A stretch of 64,000 nt of DNA from Enterobacter soli ATCC BAA-2102 (lineage in GTDB: Bacteria > Pseudomonadota > Gammaproteobacteria > Enterobacterales > Enterobacteriaceae). Positions 8,537 through 17,112 of the stretch are shown one piece after another. Both the position numbers and the translations under genes were made by a program. Every line of letters starts with the position of its first letter. The stretch's first letter is position 1. The notes under the pieces are model-generated. The model searched no databases, had not been told where the DNA came from, and saw only the letters and a list, made by a program, of their open reading frames with translations. Location of the stretch: NCBI RefSeq assembly GCF_001654845.1, contig NZ_LXES01000044.1:1-64000 (forward strand). The letters run 5' to 3'.

Positions 8537-9300
8537 GCGAACTGATTGTCACCCGTCATGGCCGTGTGTTGCAGCTCACGCTCAACCGCCCGGCCGCGCG
8601 CAATGCCCTGAACAATGCGCTGTTGACCCAGTTGGCCACTGAACTGGAAGCCGCGGCGGTAGATAGCGGTATCTCAGCCTGCGTGATTTACGGCAGTGAG
8701 GGCTGCTTTGCCGCAGGCGCCGATCTCAACGAAATGGCGGAAAAAGATCTGCCCGCCACGCTGAATGACATTCGCCCCCAGCTGTGGGCGCGAATCAACG
8801 CCTTTCCTAAACCGCTGATTGCCGCCGTTAACGGCTTTGCGCTGGGCGCGGGCTGTGAGCTTGCGCTGTTGTGCGATGTGGTTATCGCCGGTGATAACGC
8901 CCGATTCGGGCTGCCGGAAATCACCCTCGGCATTATGCCAGGTGCTGGCGGTACGCAGCGCCTTATTCGCAGCGTGGGGAAATCGCTTGCCAGCAAAATG
9001 GTGCTGACCGGTGAAAGCATTACCGCGCAGCAGGCGCAACACGCCGGGCTGGTGAGCGATATCTTCCCTGCGCCGCTGACGCTCGAATATGCCCTGAAGC
9101 AGGCGGCGCTGATGGTTCGCCACTCGCCGCTGGCGCTACAGGCTGCGAAACAGGCGCTGCGCCAGTCTCAGGAAGTGCCGCTACAGGCCGGGCTGGCGCA
9201 AGAGCGACAGCTGTTTACGCTACTTTCAGCCACTGACGATCGCCGTGAAGGTATCGAGGCTTTCTTACAAAAACGCACCCCCGACTTTAAAGGACGCTAA
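8533..9300 (+). CDS. paaF: 2,3-dehydroadipyl-CoA hydratase
   Basis: Crotonase-fold enoyl-CoA hydratase of 255 residues that hydrates 2,3-dehydroadipyl-CoA in the beta-oxidation stage. Both catalytic glutamates of true hydratases are present: Glu109 (GAGCELAL) and Glu129 (GLPEITLG). The oxyanion-hole segment GCFAAGADL is intact. The start overlaps the paaE stop (ATGA), indicating coupled translation. Confidence 0.96.
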   Translation: MSELIVTRHGRVLQLTLNRPAARNALNNALLTQLATELEAAAVDSGISACVIYGSEGCFAAGADLNEMAEKDLPATLNDIRPQLWARINAFPKPLIAAVNGFALGAGCELALLCDVVIAGDNARFGLPEITLGIMPGAGGTQRLIRSVGKSLASKMVLTGESITAQQAQHAGLVSDIFPAPLTLEYALKQAALMVRHSPLALQAAKQALRQSQEVPLQAGLAQERQLFTLLSATDDRREGIEAFLQKRTPDFKGR

Positions 9301-9302
9301 TT

Positions 9303-10088
9303 GTGGAATTTATTCTGAGTCAAGTAGAGCAAGGCGTAATGACCATTACGCTCAATCGTCCGGAGCGTTTAAACAGCTTTAACGATGTCATGCATCAGCA
9401 GCTTTCCGAATGCCTGAAACAGGCCGAGCGTGATGACACCATCCGCTGTTTGCTGATAACCGGAGCGGGGCGCGGGTTTTGCGCCGGGCAGGATCTTAAC
9501 GACCGCAACGTTGACCCGAACGGCCCGGCACCGGATCTGGGGATGTCCGTGGAAACCTTCTACAACCCGCTGGTACGCCGCCTGGCGAAACTGCCAAAAC
9601 CGGTTATCGCCGCGGTAAACGGCGTGGCGGCGGGCGCAGGTGCAACCCTGGCGCTGGGCTGCGATATGGTGATTGCCGCGCGTTCTGCGAATTTCGTCAT
9701 GGCCTTCAGTAAACTTGGCTTAGTGCCGGACTGCGGCGGTACCTGGCTGCTGCCACGCGTTGCAGGACGCGCCCGTGCCATGGGGCTGGCACTGCTCGGT
9801 GACAAACTGAGTGCCGAGCAGGCGCAGGCGTGGGGGATGATCTGGCAGGTGGTGGATGACGAGCAACTCTCCAGCACCGCCCAACAGATGGCGCTGCACT
9901 TTGCTTCCCAGCCGACCTTTGGCCTGGGGCTTATCAAGCAGGCCATCAACGCCGCTGAAACCAATACGCTGGATGCGCAGCTCGACCTGGAGCGTGATTA
10001 CCAGCGTCTGGCCGGACGCAGCGATGACTATCGCGAAGGCGTGAGCGCTTTCCTGGCAAAACGTACGCCGAACTTCACGGGGAAATAA
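9303..10088 (+). CDS. paaG: 1,2-epoxyphenylacetyl-CoA isomerase
   Basis: Crotonase-fold isomerase of 261 residues that converts the ring epoxide to oxepin-CoA and also acts on later double bonds. Compared with the neighbouring PaaF, the two hydratase glutamates are replaced (GAGATLAL and VMAFSKLG), while an aspartate near 143 (LVPDCGGTW) takes the isomerase position. It begins with GTG at 9303, with AAGGA upstream. E. coli PaaG has one more N-terminal residue. It is packed 2 bp after paaF and 1 bp before paaH. Confidence 0.95.
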   Translation: MEFILSQVEQGVMTITLNRPERLNSFNDVMHQQLSECLKQAERDDTIRCLLITGAGRGFCAGQDLNDRNVDPNGPAPDLGMSVETFYNPLVRRLAKLPKPVIAAVNGVAAGAGATLALGCDMVIAARSANFVMAFSKLGLVPDCGGTWLLPRVAGRARAMGLALLGDKLSAEQAQAWGMIWQVVDDEQLSSTAQQMALHFASQPTFGLGLIKQAINAAETNTLDAQLDLERDYQRLAGRSDDYREGVSAFLAKRTPNFTGK

Positions 10089-10089
10089 G

Positions 10090-11517
10090 ATGGTGATGAA
10101 TATTCGCACTGTTGCCGTGATTGGCAGCGGCACGATGGGCGCCGGGATCGCCGAAGTGGCGGCCAGCCACGGCCATCAGGTCCTGATTTACGACATCGCC
10201 GCAGCCGCCATTTCGCGCGCCATTGACGGTATCCGTCAGCGCCTGGCCTCCCGCGTGACACGCGGAAAACTGTCTGCGGATGCCAGCGATCAGATCCTCG
10301 CGCGGCTCATTCCGGTAACCGACATTAACGCGCTTGCTGCGGCGGATCTGGTGATTGAAGCCGCATCCGAACGCCTGGACGTGAAAAAGGCGCTGTTTGC
10401 TCAACTGGCCGAAATTTGCCAGCCGCAGACGCTGCTGACCAGTAATACCTCGTCCATTTCCGTTACCGCGATTGCGGCAGATATTCGTCATCCTGAACGC
10501 GTGGCCGGGCTGCACTTTTTCAACCCGGCCCCGGTGATGAAGCTGGTCGAAGTGGTCAGCGGGCTGGCGACATCTCCGGAAGTGGCGGACGAACTGTGTG
10601 AGCTGGCAACAAACTGGGGCAAACAGCCTGTGCGCTGCCAGTCCACGCCGGGCTTTATCGTTAACCGTGTGGCGCGTCCGTTCTATTCAGAAGCCTGGCG
10701 CGCACTGGAAGAACAGGTCGCCGCGCCCGAAGTCATCGATGCCGCGTTACGCGAAGGCGGCGGATTCCCGATGGGGCCGCTGGAGCTGACCGACATGATT
10801 GGTCAGGACGTCAATTTTGCCGTGACCTGTTCAGTGTTCAACGCCTTCTGGCAGGAACGTCGTTTCCTGCCTTCGCTGGTCCAGCAAGAGCTGGTGCTGG
10901 CCGGGCGTCTGGGTAAAAAAAGCGGGAAGGGCGTGTACGACTGGAACGGCAATAAACCCCAGGTGAAGTGGCTCGATGCCGTCAGCGACAGTTATAGCCC
11001 GATGAACACGCAGCGAAGAAGTGACGGTGTCACCGAAATTGATGAGCTGTTGCTGATTGAAACCCAGGGGGAGACCGCCCAGGCACTGGCGCTACGCTTA
11101 AACAGCCCGGTGGTGGTGGTCGACCGGATGGAAGGCGACGTGGCGGTGATCGCTGCGGCCGCCAGTAACCCGCATTCGGCGACACAAAAAGCCATTTTCT
11201 GGCTGCAGCAGCAGGGAAAACGGGTGGTACAGATTGCAGATTACCCTGGCCTGCTCATCTGGCGCACGGTGGCGATGATTGCCAACGAAGCGCTGGACGC
11301 CCTGCAAAAAGGGGTCGCCAGCGAGAAAGACATCGATACCGCTATGCGCCTTGGCGTGAATTACCCCTGTGGGCCGATTGCCTGGGGTGAACGTCTGGGC
11401 TGGCAACGTCTGTTAGCGCTGCTGGAAAACCTGCAACGCCACTATGGCGAGGAACGCTATCGCCCCTGTTCACTGCTGCGCCAGCGTGCGCTTCTGGAGA
11501 GTAGCTATGAGTCATAA
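10090..11517 (+). CDS. paaH: 3-hydroxyadipyl-CoA dehydrogenase
   Basis: NAD-dependent 3-hydroxyacyl-CoA dehydrogenase oxidising 3-hydroxyadipyl-CoA to 3-oxoadipyl-CoA. It has 475 residues, the E. coli length, with a Rossmann motif GSGTMGAGIAEV at 12-23 and the family signature around HFFNPAPVMKLVEVV (about 139-153). A second, duplicated C-terminal dimerisation domain spans about 310-475. The middle third differs most from E. coli. ATG 10090 lies 1 bp after the paaG stop. Confidence 0.96.
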   Translation: MVMNIRTVAVIGSGTMGAGIAEVAASHGHQVLIYDIAAAAISRAIDGIRQRLASRVTRGKLSADASDQILARLIPVTDINALAAADLVIEAASERLDVKKALFAQLAEICQPQTLLTSNTSSISVTAIAADIRHPERVAGLHFFNPAPVMKLVEVVSGLATSPEVADELCELATNWGKQPVRCQSTPGFIVNRVARPFYSEAWRALEEQVAAPEVIDAALREGGGFPMGPLELTDMIGQDVNFAVTCSVFNAFWQERRFLPSLVQQELVLAGRLGKKSGKGVYDWNGNKPQVKWLDAVSDSYSPMNTQRRSDGVTEIDELLLIETQGETAQALALRLNSPVVVVDRMEGDVAVIAAAASNPHSATQKAIFWLQQQGKRVVQIADYPGLLIWRTVAMIANEALDALQKGVASEKDIDTAMRLGVNYPCGPIAWGERLGWQRLLALLENLQRHYGEERYRPCSLLRQRALLESSYES

Positions 11518-11929
11518 CGCCTGGCACAACGCCCGCACGATGTATGAACAGGATGCCTGCGCGCAGGCGCTGGGTATCGACATTATCGAAATGGACGAAG
11601 GGTACGCGGTGGTGACGATGACCATCACCCCGCAGATGCTTAACGGCCATAAAACCTGCCACGGCGGCCAGCTGTTCTCGCTGGCAGATACTGCATTCGC
11701 CTACGCCTGCAACAGCCAGGGGCTGGCGGCGGTGGCGTCGGGCTGCTCCATCGACTTTCTGCGTCCGGGATTTGCCGGGGACAAGCTGACTGCCATCGCG
11801 CGGGTTAAGCATCAGGGCAAACTGACCGGCGTGTACGACATTGAAATCCAAAACCAACAACAAAAAACGGTCGCTCTCTTTCGCGGGAAATCTCACCGCA
11901 TTGGCGGCAGTGTGACAGGAGAAGCCTGA
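11507..11929 (+). CDS. paaI: hydroxyphenylacetyl-CoA thioesterase
   Basis: Hotdog-fold thioesterase of 140 residues that hydrolyses hydroxyphenylacetyl-CoA and related dead-end esters, freeing CoA. The helix motif HGGQLFSLADTAFA carries the catalytic aspartate. The start MSHNAWHN agrees with E. coli PaaI and overlaps the paaH end by 11 bp; the longer frame back to 11444 is within paaH. The stop overlaps the paaJ start by one base (TGATG). Confidence 0.95.
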   Translation: MSHNAWHNARTMYEQDACAQALGIDIIEMDEGYAVVTMTITPQMLNGHKTCHGGQLFSLADTAFAYACNSQGLAAVASGCSIDFLRPGFAGDKLTAIARVKHQGKLTGVYDIEIQNQQQKTVALFRGKSHRIGGSVTGEA

Positions 11930-13131
11930 TGCGTGATGCATTTATTTGTGACGGTGTTCGTACCCCGGTGGGGCGTTATGGCGGTGTGTTGTCGGGTGTC
12001 CGTGCTGATGATTTAGGTGCGGTGCCACTGAGTGCATTGCTGGCGCGCTACCCGCAGCTGGACGCAGAACGCATAGACGATGTGATTTTCGGCTGCGCGA
12101 ATCAGGCCGGGGAAGACAACCGCAACGTGGCGCGTATGTCCGCGCTGCTGGCCGGGCTGCCGCAAACGGTGTCTGGTACTACGATTAACCGCCTGTGCGG
12201 CTCCGGGCTGGATGCCATTGGCTTTGCAGCACGCTCGATTAAAGCAGGCGACGGCGATCTGCTGATTGCCGGCGGTGTGGAGTCAATGTCCCGTGCGCCC
12301 TTTGTGATGGGCAAAGCGACATCGGCATTTCAGCGTCAGGCGGAGATGTTTGATACCACCATCGGCTGGCGATTTGTGAATCCGCTCATGCATCAGCAAT
12401 TCGGAACTGACAGTATGCCGGAAACGGCGGAGAATGTAGCTGAATTGTTAAATATTAGCCGTGCCGACCAGGATGCCTTCGCACTGCGTAGCCAGCAGCG
12501 CACGGCGCAGGCTCAACAGAACGGCATTCTGGCTCAGGAAATTGTGCCAGTGCTGGTGGCGGGCAAAAAAGGGACGGTAACGGAGATCAGCGTTGATGAG
12601 CATCCTCGCGAGACAACCCTGGAGCAGCTGGCTGCGCTGAAAACGCCGTTTCGTAAAAATGGTGTGGTCACGGCGGGGAACGCTTCTGGCGTGAACGACG
12701 GCGCAGCAGCGTTGATTATCGCCAGCGAGCAAATGGCGCTGGCACAAGGTTTAGTGCCACGCACGCGTATTGTGGCAATGGCAACGGCAGGCGTTGAACC
12801 GCGCCTGATGGGGTTAGGGCCGGTTCCGGCGACCCGTAAAGTGCTGGAGCGTGCGGGGCTAAGTATTAACGATATGGATGTCATTGAGCTTAACGAAGCT
12901 TTTGCTTCGCAGGCGCTGGGTGTGTTGCGTCAACTGGGCTTACCAGATGATGCCGCGCATGTTAACCCGAACGGGGGCGCGATTGCGTTAGGCCACCCGC
13001 TCGGAATGAGCGGTGCCAGACTGGCGCTGGCAGCGAGCAACGAATTGCACCGACGCAACGGGCGCTATGCGCTTTGTACGATGTGCATCGGTGTGGGTCA
13101 GGGCATTGCCATGATCCTTGAGCGTGTTTGA
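11929..13131 (+). CDS. paaJ: 3-oxoadipyl-CoA / 3-oxo-5,6-dehydrosuberyl-CoA thiolase
   Basis: Thiolase that carries out both thiolytic cleavages of the pathway, giving acetyl-CoA and succinyl-CoA. It has 400 residues with the complete triad: Cys90 (NRLCGSG), His356 (GHPLGMSG) and Cys386 (MCIGVGQG). Translation is coupled to paaI by TGATG. Confidence 0.96.
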   Translation: MRDAFICDGVRTPVGRYGGVLSGVRADDLGAVPLSALLARYPQLDAERIDDVIFGCANQAGEDNRNVARMSALLAGLPQTVSGTTINRLCGSGLDAIGFAARSIKAGDGDLLIAGGVESMSRAPFVMGKATSAFQRQAEMFDTTIGWRFVNPLMHQQFGTDSMPETAENVAELLNISRADQDAFALRSQQRTAQAQQNGILAQEIVPVLVAGKKGTVTEISVDEHPRETTLEQLAALKTPFRKNGVVTAGNASGVNDGAAALIIASEQMALAQGLVPRTRIVAMATAGVEPRLMGLGPVPATRKVLERAGLSINDMDVIELNEAFASQALGVLRQLGLPDDAAHVNPNGGAIALGHPLGMSGARLALAASNELHRRNGRYALCTMCIGVGQGIAMILERV

Positions 13132-13157
13132 GCGAAAAACAATGTGAGTACCCTACA

Positions 13158-14474
13158 ATGACAACTAATACAAAGCTTGATCCGATCGAAACCGCGTCCA
13201 TTGATGAGTTAAAGGCGTTACAGACTGAGCGCATGAAATGGACGCTGAACCATGCTTATCACAACGTGCCAATGTACAAACGCAAGTTTGATGCGGCGGG
13301 CGTTCACCCTGACGATTTCAAAGAGCTGGCGGATATCCGTAAATTCCCGTGCACCACGAAACAGGATCTTCGCGATAACTACCCGTTCGATACCTTTGCC
13401 GTACCGATGGAGCAGGTGGTGCGTATCCACGCCTCCTCCGGCACGACCGGCAAACCGACGGTGGTGGGTTACACCCAGAATGACATTGATACCTGGGCCA
13501 ACATTGTCGCCCGCTCCCTGCGTGCTGCCGGTGGCAGCGCGAAAGATAAAATCCACGTGGCCTACGGTTACGGGCTGTTTACCGGCGGGCTGGGCGCACA
13601 CTATGGCGCAGAACGTTTAGGGGCCACGGTGATCCCGATGTCCGGCGGCCAGACTGAAAAACAGGCGCAGCTTATCCGTGATTTCCAGCCGGACATGATC
13701 ATGGTGACGCCGTCTTATTGTCTTAATCTGATTGAAGAGCTGGAGCGCCAGATGGGTGGCGATGCCAGCCAGTGTTCCCTGCGCGTGGGCGTGTTTGGTG
13801 CCGAGCCGTGGACGCAGGCCATGCGCCGCGAAATCGAAAAACGTCTGGGCATTACCGCGCTGGATATTTACGGTCTGTCAGAGGTGATGGGCCCGGGCGT
13901 GGCGATGGAATGCATTGAAACCGCCGATGGCCCGACAATCTGGGAAGATCATTTCTACCCTGAAATTGTTAACCCGAACGATGGCACCCCGCTGGAAGAT
14001 GGCGAGCTGGGCGAACTGCTGTTCACCACGCTCACCAAAGAAGCATTGCCGGTGATCCGCTATCGTACCCGCGACCTGACTCGTCTGCTGCCCGGTACGG
14101 CGCGCACTATGCGCCGTATGGACCGGATCAGCGGTCGCAGCGACGATATGCTGATTATCCGTGGCGTAAACGTCTTCCCATCGCAACTGGAAGAGGAGAT
14201 CGTCAAGTTTGAGCACTTGTCTCCGCACTACCAGCTGGAGGTGAATCGTCGTGGTCATCTTGATTCGCTTTCTGTGAAGGTCGAGCTGAAAGAGAGCAGC
14301 CTGACGTTGACCCACGAACAGCGCTGCCAGGTGTGCCATAATCTGCGCCACCGAATTAAGTCGATGGTGGGGATCTCAACGGACGTCACTATCGTGAACT
14401 GTGGCAGTATTCCGCGCTCCGAAGGCAAAGCCTGTCGCGTGTTCGACCTGCGTAAAGTGGCCGCCAACGGCTAA
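13158..14474 (+). CDS. paaK: phenylacetate-CoA ligase
   Basis: AMP-forming ligase that activates phenylacetate to phenylacetyl-CoA, the first committed step and the source of the PaaX inducer. It has 438 residues. The ATP-binding loop SSGTTGKPT is near residue 93, the adenylate motif YGLSEVMGPG near 237, and the C-terminal lysine region CGSIPRSEGK near 420. ATG 13158 (MTTNTKLDPIE) matches the E. coli start. The Shine-Dalgarno sequence before it is weak, and an in-frame GTG at 13128 overlapping paaJ is an unlikely alternative. It is the last operon gene before a terminator. Confidence 0.96.
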   Translation: MTTNTKLDPIETASIDELKALQTERMKWTLNHAYHNVPMYKRKFDAAGVHPDDFKELADIRKFPCTTKQDLRDNYPFDTFAVPMEQVVRIHASSGTTGKPTVVGYTQNDIDTWANIVARSLRAAGGSAKDKIHVAYGYGLFTGGLGAHYGAERLGATVIPMSGGQTEKQAQLIRDFQPDMIMVTPSYCLNLIEELERQMGGDASQCSLRVGVFGAEPWTQAMRREIEKRLGITALDIYGLSEVMGPGVAMECIETADGPTIWEDHFYPEIVNPNDGTPLEDGELGELLFTTLTKEALPVIRYRTRDLTRLLPGTARTMRRMDRISGRSDDMLIIRGVNVFPSQLEEEIVKFEHLSPHYQLEVNRRGHLDSLSVKVELKESSLTLTHEQRCQVCHNLRHRIKSMVGISTDVTIVNCGSIPRSEGKACRVFDLRKVAANG

Positions 14475-14479
14475 CCGTA

Positions 14480-14506
14480 ACCCCTCTTTCCTGGGGAGAG
14501 AGGGGT
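14480..14506 (+). terminator. terminator after paaK
   Basis: ACCCCTCTTTCC pairs with GGAGAGAGGGGT (one wobble) around a TGG loop, followed by GCTTTAAAAC. It lies 6 bp past the paaK stop and should separate the catabolic operon from paaX. Confidence 0.7.
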
Positions 14507-14523
14507 GCTTTAAAACTGTGCTA

Positions 14524-14561
14524 TGATTCATCCAGGAAAAAAATCACAACAGAATGAATCA
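14524..14561. promoter_or_regulatory. PaaX-like inverted repeat at the paaX start
   Basis: TGATTC (14524-14529) and GAATCA (14556-14561) flank 26 bp, nearly the same layout as before paaA. The right half overlaps the possible first paaX codons. This suggests autorepression of paaX; inferred from pattern only. Confidence 0.45.
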
Positions 14562-14562
14562 C

Positions 14563-15489
14563 ATGAATAAACTCGACGCCTTTATCCAGCACGCTGTTAG
14601 CTCGGTTCCCATCAGTGGTACTTCGCTTATTTCTTCCCTTTATGGTGATGCGCTTTCCCATCGCGGTGGCGAGATTTGGCTTGGAAGCCTTGCCGCACTG
14701 CTCGAAGGGATGGGCTTTGGCGAACGATTTGTGCGTACCGCGCTGTTTCGCCTCAACAAAGAGGGCTGGCTGGATGTGTCCCGCATCGGGCGTCGCAGTT
14801 TTTACCGCCTGAGCGATAAAGGGTTGAGGCTGACCCGTCGCGCGGAAAATAAAATCTACCGTGCCGAGCTGCCCGCCTGGGACGGTAAATGGCTGTTGTT
14901 ATTGTCTGAAGGGCTGGACAAAACCACCCTTGCTGATGTGAAAAAACAGCTGATCTGGCAGGGATTTGGCACGCTGGCCCCGAGCCTGATGGCGTCTCCC
15001 TCACAGCATCTGGCCGATGTGCAGTCGTTGCTGCATGACGCGGGCGTAGCGGAAAACGTTATCTTTTTTGAAGCGCATTCACCGCTGGCGCTTTCCCGGG
15101 CGGCTCTGCGCTCGCGCGTGGAGGAGTGCTGGCAGCTAACAGAACAGAATACGATGTACGAGGCGTTTATCGACTCATTCCGCCCGTTGCTACCGCTGCT
15201 AAAAGAGGCCGCGCCGGAAGAGCTGACGCCGGAACGTTGCTTCCAGATCCAGCTGTTACTGATTCACTTTTATCGTCGTGTGGTGCTTAAAGATCCGCTG
15301 CTGCCGGAGGAGTTGCTCCCGGCGCACTGGGCAGGACAAAGCGCAAGACAGTTGTGCATTAATATCTACCAGCGCGTAGCGCCGGGGGCGTTGGCGTTTG
15401 TCAGCGAGAAAGGTGAAACCTCGGTAGGCGAATTGCCTGTGCCTGGCACGCTCTATTATCAACGCTTTGGTGGCCTGAATATCGCATAA
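14563..15489 (+). CDS. paaX: phenylacetate-responsive repressor PaaX
   Basis: Repressor of the paa genes, relieved by phenylacetyl-CoA. The N-terminal winged helix (about 25-95, including FVRTALFRLNKEGWL) and the following PaaX-type domains match E. coli PaaX. The visible end GGLNIA is a few residues shorter than in E. coli. I chose ATG 14563 (MNKLDAF) because E. coli begins MSKLDTF; ATG 14554 three codons upstream is also in frame and neither has a strong Shine-Dalgarno sequence. It is followed 9 bp later by paaY. Confidence 0.95.
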   Translation: MNKLDAFIQHAVSSVPISGTSLISSLYGDALSHRGGEIWLGSLAALLEGMGFGERFVRTALFRLNKEGWLDVSRIGRRSFYRLSDKGLRLTRRAENKIYRAELPAWDGKWLLLLSEGLDKTTLADVKKQLIWQGFGTLAPSLMASPSQHLADVQSLLHDAGVAENVIFFEAHSPLALSRAALRSRVEECWQLTEQNTMYEAFIDSFRPLLPLLKEAAPEELTPERCFQIQLLLIHFYRRVVLKDPLLPEELLPAHWAGQSARQLCINIYQRVAPGALAFVSEKGETSVGELPVPGTLYYQRFGGLNIA

Positions 15490-15498
15490 GGAGTGGGG

Positions 15499-16095
15499 AT
15501 GCCTGTTTATCAAATTGACGGCCTGACGCCGGTGGTGCCTGAAGAGAGTTATGTTCATCCGACCGCCGTGCTGATTGGCGATGTGATTCTGGGCAAAGGT
15601 GTGTACGTTGGCCCGAATGCCAGCCTGCGCGGGGATTTTGGCCGTATCGTGGTGAAAGATGGGGCCAATATCCAGGATAACTGCGTGATGCACGGCTTCC
15701 CGGAACAAGACACCGTGGTGGAAGAGGACGGGCATATCGGCCACAGCGCCATTTTGCATGGCTGCGTCATCCGACGTAACGCGCTGGTGGGCATGAACGC
15801 GGTGGTGATGGACGGGGCCGTGATCGGCGAAAACAGTATCGTGGGCGCCGCGGCGTTTGTGAAAGCAAAAGCGGAGATGCCAGCAAACCATTTGATTATT
15901 GGCAGCCCGGCGAAAGCGATACGTGAACTCAGTGCTCAGGAAATTGAGTGGAAAATGCAGGGAACACGAGAATATCAGGTTCTGGTTGAACGCTGTAAGC
16001 TGACCATGCACCAGGTAGAGCCGCTGCGTGAGGAAGAGCCTGGCCGTAAACGGCTGGAGTTTGATGAGAATTTACGTCCTAAGTCGGCGGGATGA
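15499..16095 (+). CDS. paaY: PaaY thioesterase (left-handed beta-helix)
   Basis: Hexapeptide-repeat protein of the gamma-carbonic-anhydrase family. In the phenylacetate pathway PaaY acts as a thioesterase that removes inhibitory ring-hydroxylated CoA esters. It has 198 residues, with hexapeptide turns such as IGDVILGKGVYVG and a GHSAILHGC metal-site segment. The start at 15499 (MPVYQIDG) has TAAGGAG directly upstream; an in-frame ATT/GGG extension is unlikely. It is co-transcribed with paaX. Confidence 0.94.
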   Translation: MPVYQIDGLTPVVPEESYVHPTAVLIGDVILGKGVYVGPNASLRGDFGRIVVKDGANIQDNCVMHGFPEQDTVVEEDGHIGHSAILHGCVIRRNALVGMNAVVMDGAVIGENSIVGAAAFVKAKAEMPANHLIIGSPAKAIRELSAQEIEWKMQGTREYQVLVERCKLTMHQVEPLREEEPGRKRLEFDENLRPKSAG

Positions 16096-16282
16096 GGGCA
16101 CCCGTTTGTTATTTTGAGGTTCGCTTTGTGCTGTGAGTAAAATGGTGCGATAGCAAAGCTATCCAATCCGGCAGTTGGCCTGGTGCCAGGAACAGACATT
16201 GCTCGGTTTGTACCGCTATTCCTGATAGCTCTGCTCTGATGCTACACTACTTGCAAGTCTCATTACTCAAACGAATATATTT

Positions 16283-16951
16283 ATGACCGTTGCTGATTTC
16301 AAACGCCCTAAACTGGAACTCCCTGACGGGGCAGACAAACTGCTGCTGCACTCTTGCTGTGCTCCCTGTTCTGGTGAAGTGATGGAGGCGATCCAGGCCT
16401 CAGGAATCGAATACACCATCTTCTTCTACAACCCGAACATTCATCCTCAGAAAGAGTATTTGATTCGTAAGGATGAGAATATTCGCTTTGCTGAACAACA
16501 CGGCGTACCGTTTATCGACGCAGATTACGACACGGACAACTGGTTTGAGCGCGCCAAAGGCATGGAATGGGAACCCGAGCGTGGTATCCGCTGCACCATG
16601 TGTTTTGACATGCGTTTTGAGCGGACTGCGCTGTACGCCGCTGAAAATGGTTTCAGCGTGATCAGCAGTTCGCTGGGCATTTCGCGCTGGAAGAATATGC
16701 AGCAAATCAACGAGTGCGGACAGCGAGCTGCCGCGCATTATCCGGGCATGGTGTACTGGGATTATAACTGGCGCAAGCAGGGCGGTTCGTCCCGCATGAT
16801 TGAAATCAGCAAACGCGAGCAGTTCTATCAGCAGGAGTACTGCGGTTGCGTTTATTCACTGCGTGACAGCAACCTGCACCGCAAATCCCAGGGCCGTTCT
16901 CTTATCAAAATCGGTCAGCTTTACTACGGTAAAGAAGAAGGGCAGGACTAA
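16283..16951 (+). CDS. queH: epoxyqueuosine reductase QueH
   Basis: Performs the last step of queuosine tRNA modification, reducing epoxyqueuosine. It is the QueG-independent DUF208 family and has 222 residues. The cysteine sets expected for its iron-sulfur and redox centres are visible: HSCCAPCSG (Cys25, 26, 29), RCTMC (Cys104, 107) and EYCGCVY (Cys187, 189). It stands alone with no obvious operon partner, and its Shine-Dalgarno sequence is weak. A hairpin lies between it and the convergent next gene. Confidence 0.93.
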   Translation: MTVADFKRPKLELPDGADKLLLHSCCAPCSGEVMEAIQASGIEYTIFFYNPNIHPQKEYLIRKDENIRFAEQHGVPFIDADYDTDNWFERAKGMEWEPERGIRCTMCFDMRFERTALYAAENGFSVISSSLGISRWKNMQQINECGQRAAAHYPGMVYWDYNWRKQGGSSRMIEISKREQFYQQEYCGCVYSLRDSNLHRKSQGRSLIKIGQLYYGKEEGQD

Positions 16952-17034
16952 TTTGATTTCATGCCTTCTGGGGCATGGCAGCGCTTCTGTATACTGTACT
17001 TCAACCGTAACTCGGTCAGATAATCCGGGTACAT

Positions 17035-17060
17035 ACCCCCACCACATAGGTGGCAGGGGT
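17035..17060. terminator. bulged hairpin between convergent queH and the YncE-like gene
   Basis: ACCCC-CACC pairs with GGTG-GGGGT across a 5-nt loop with a small bulge. It lies 80-110 bp after queH and about 50 bp past the stop of the convergent gene. It lacks a T-run and could instead be a small dispersed repeat. Confidence 0.35.
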
Positions 17061-17112
17061 TAATCATAATGTCAGCCGGTCTGCCCGCGAATAACGTAGC
17101 GGGCTCATGTCG

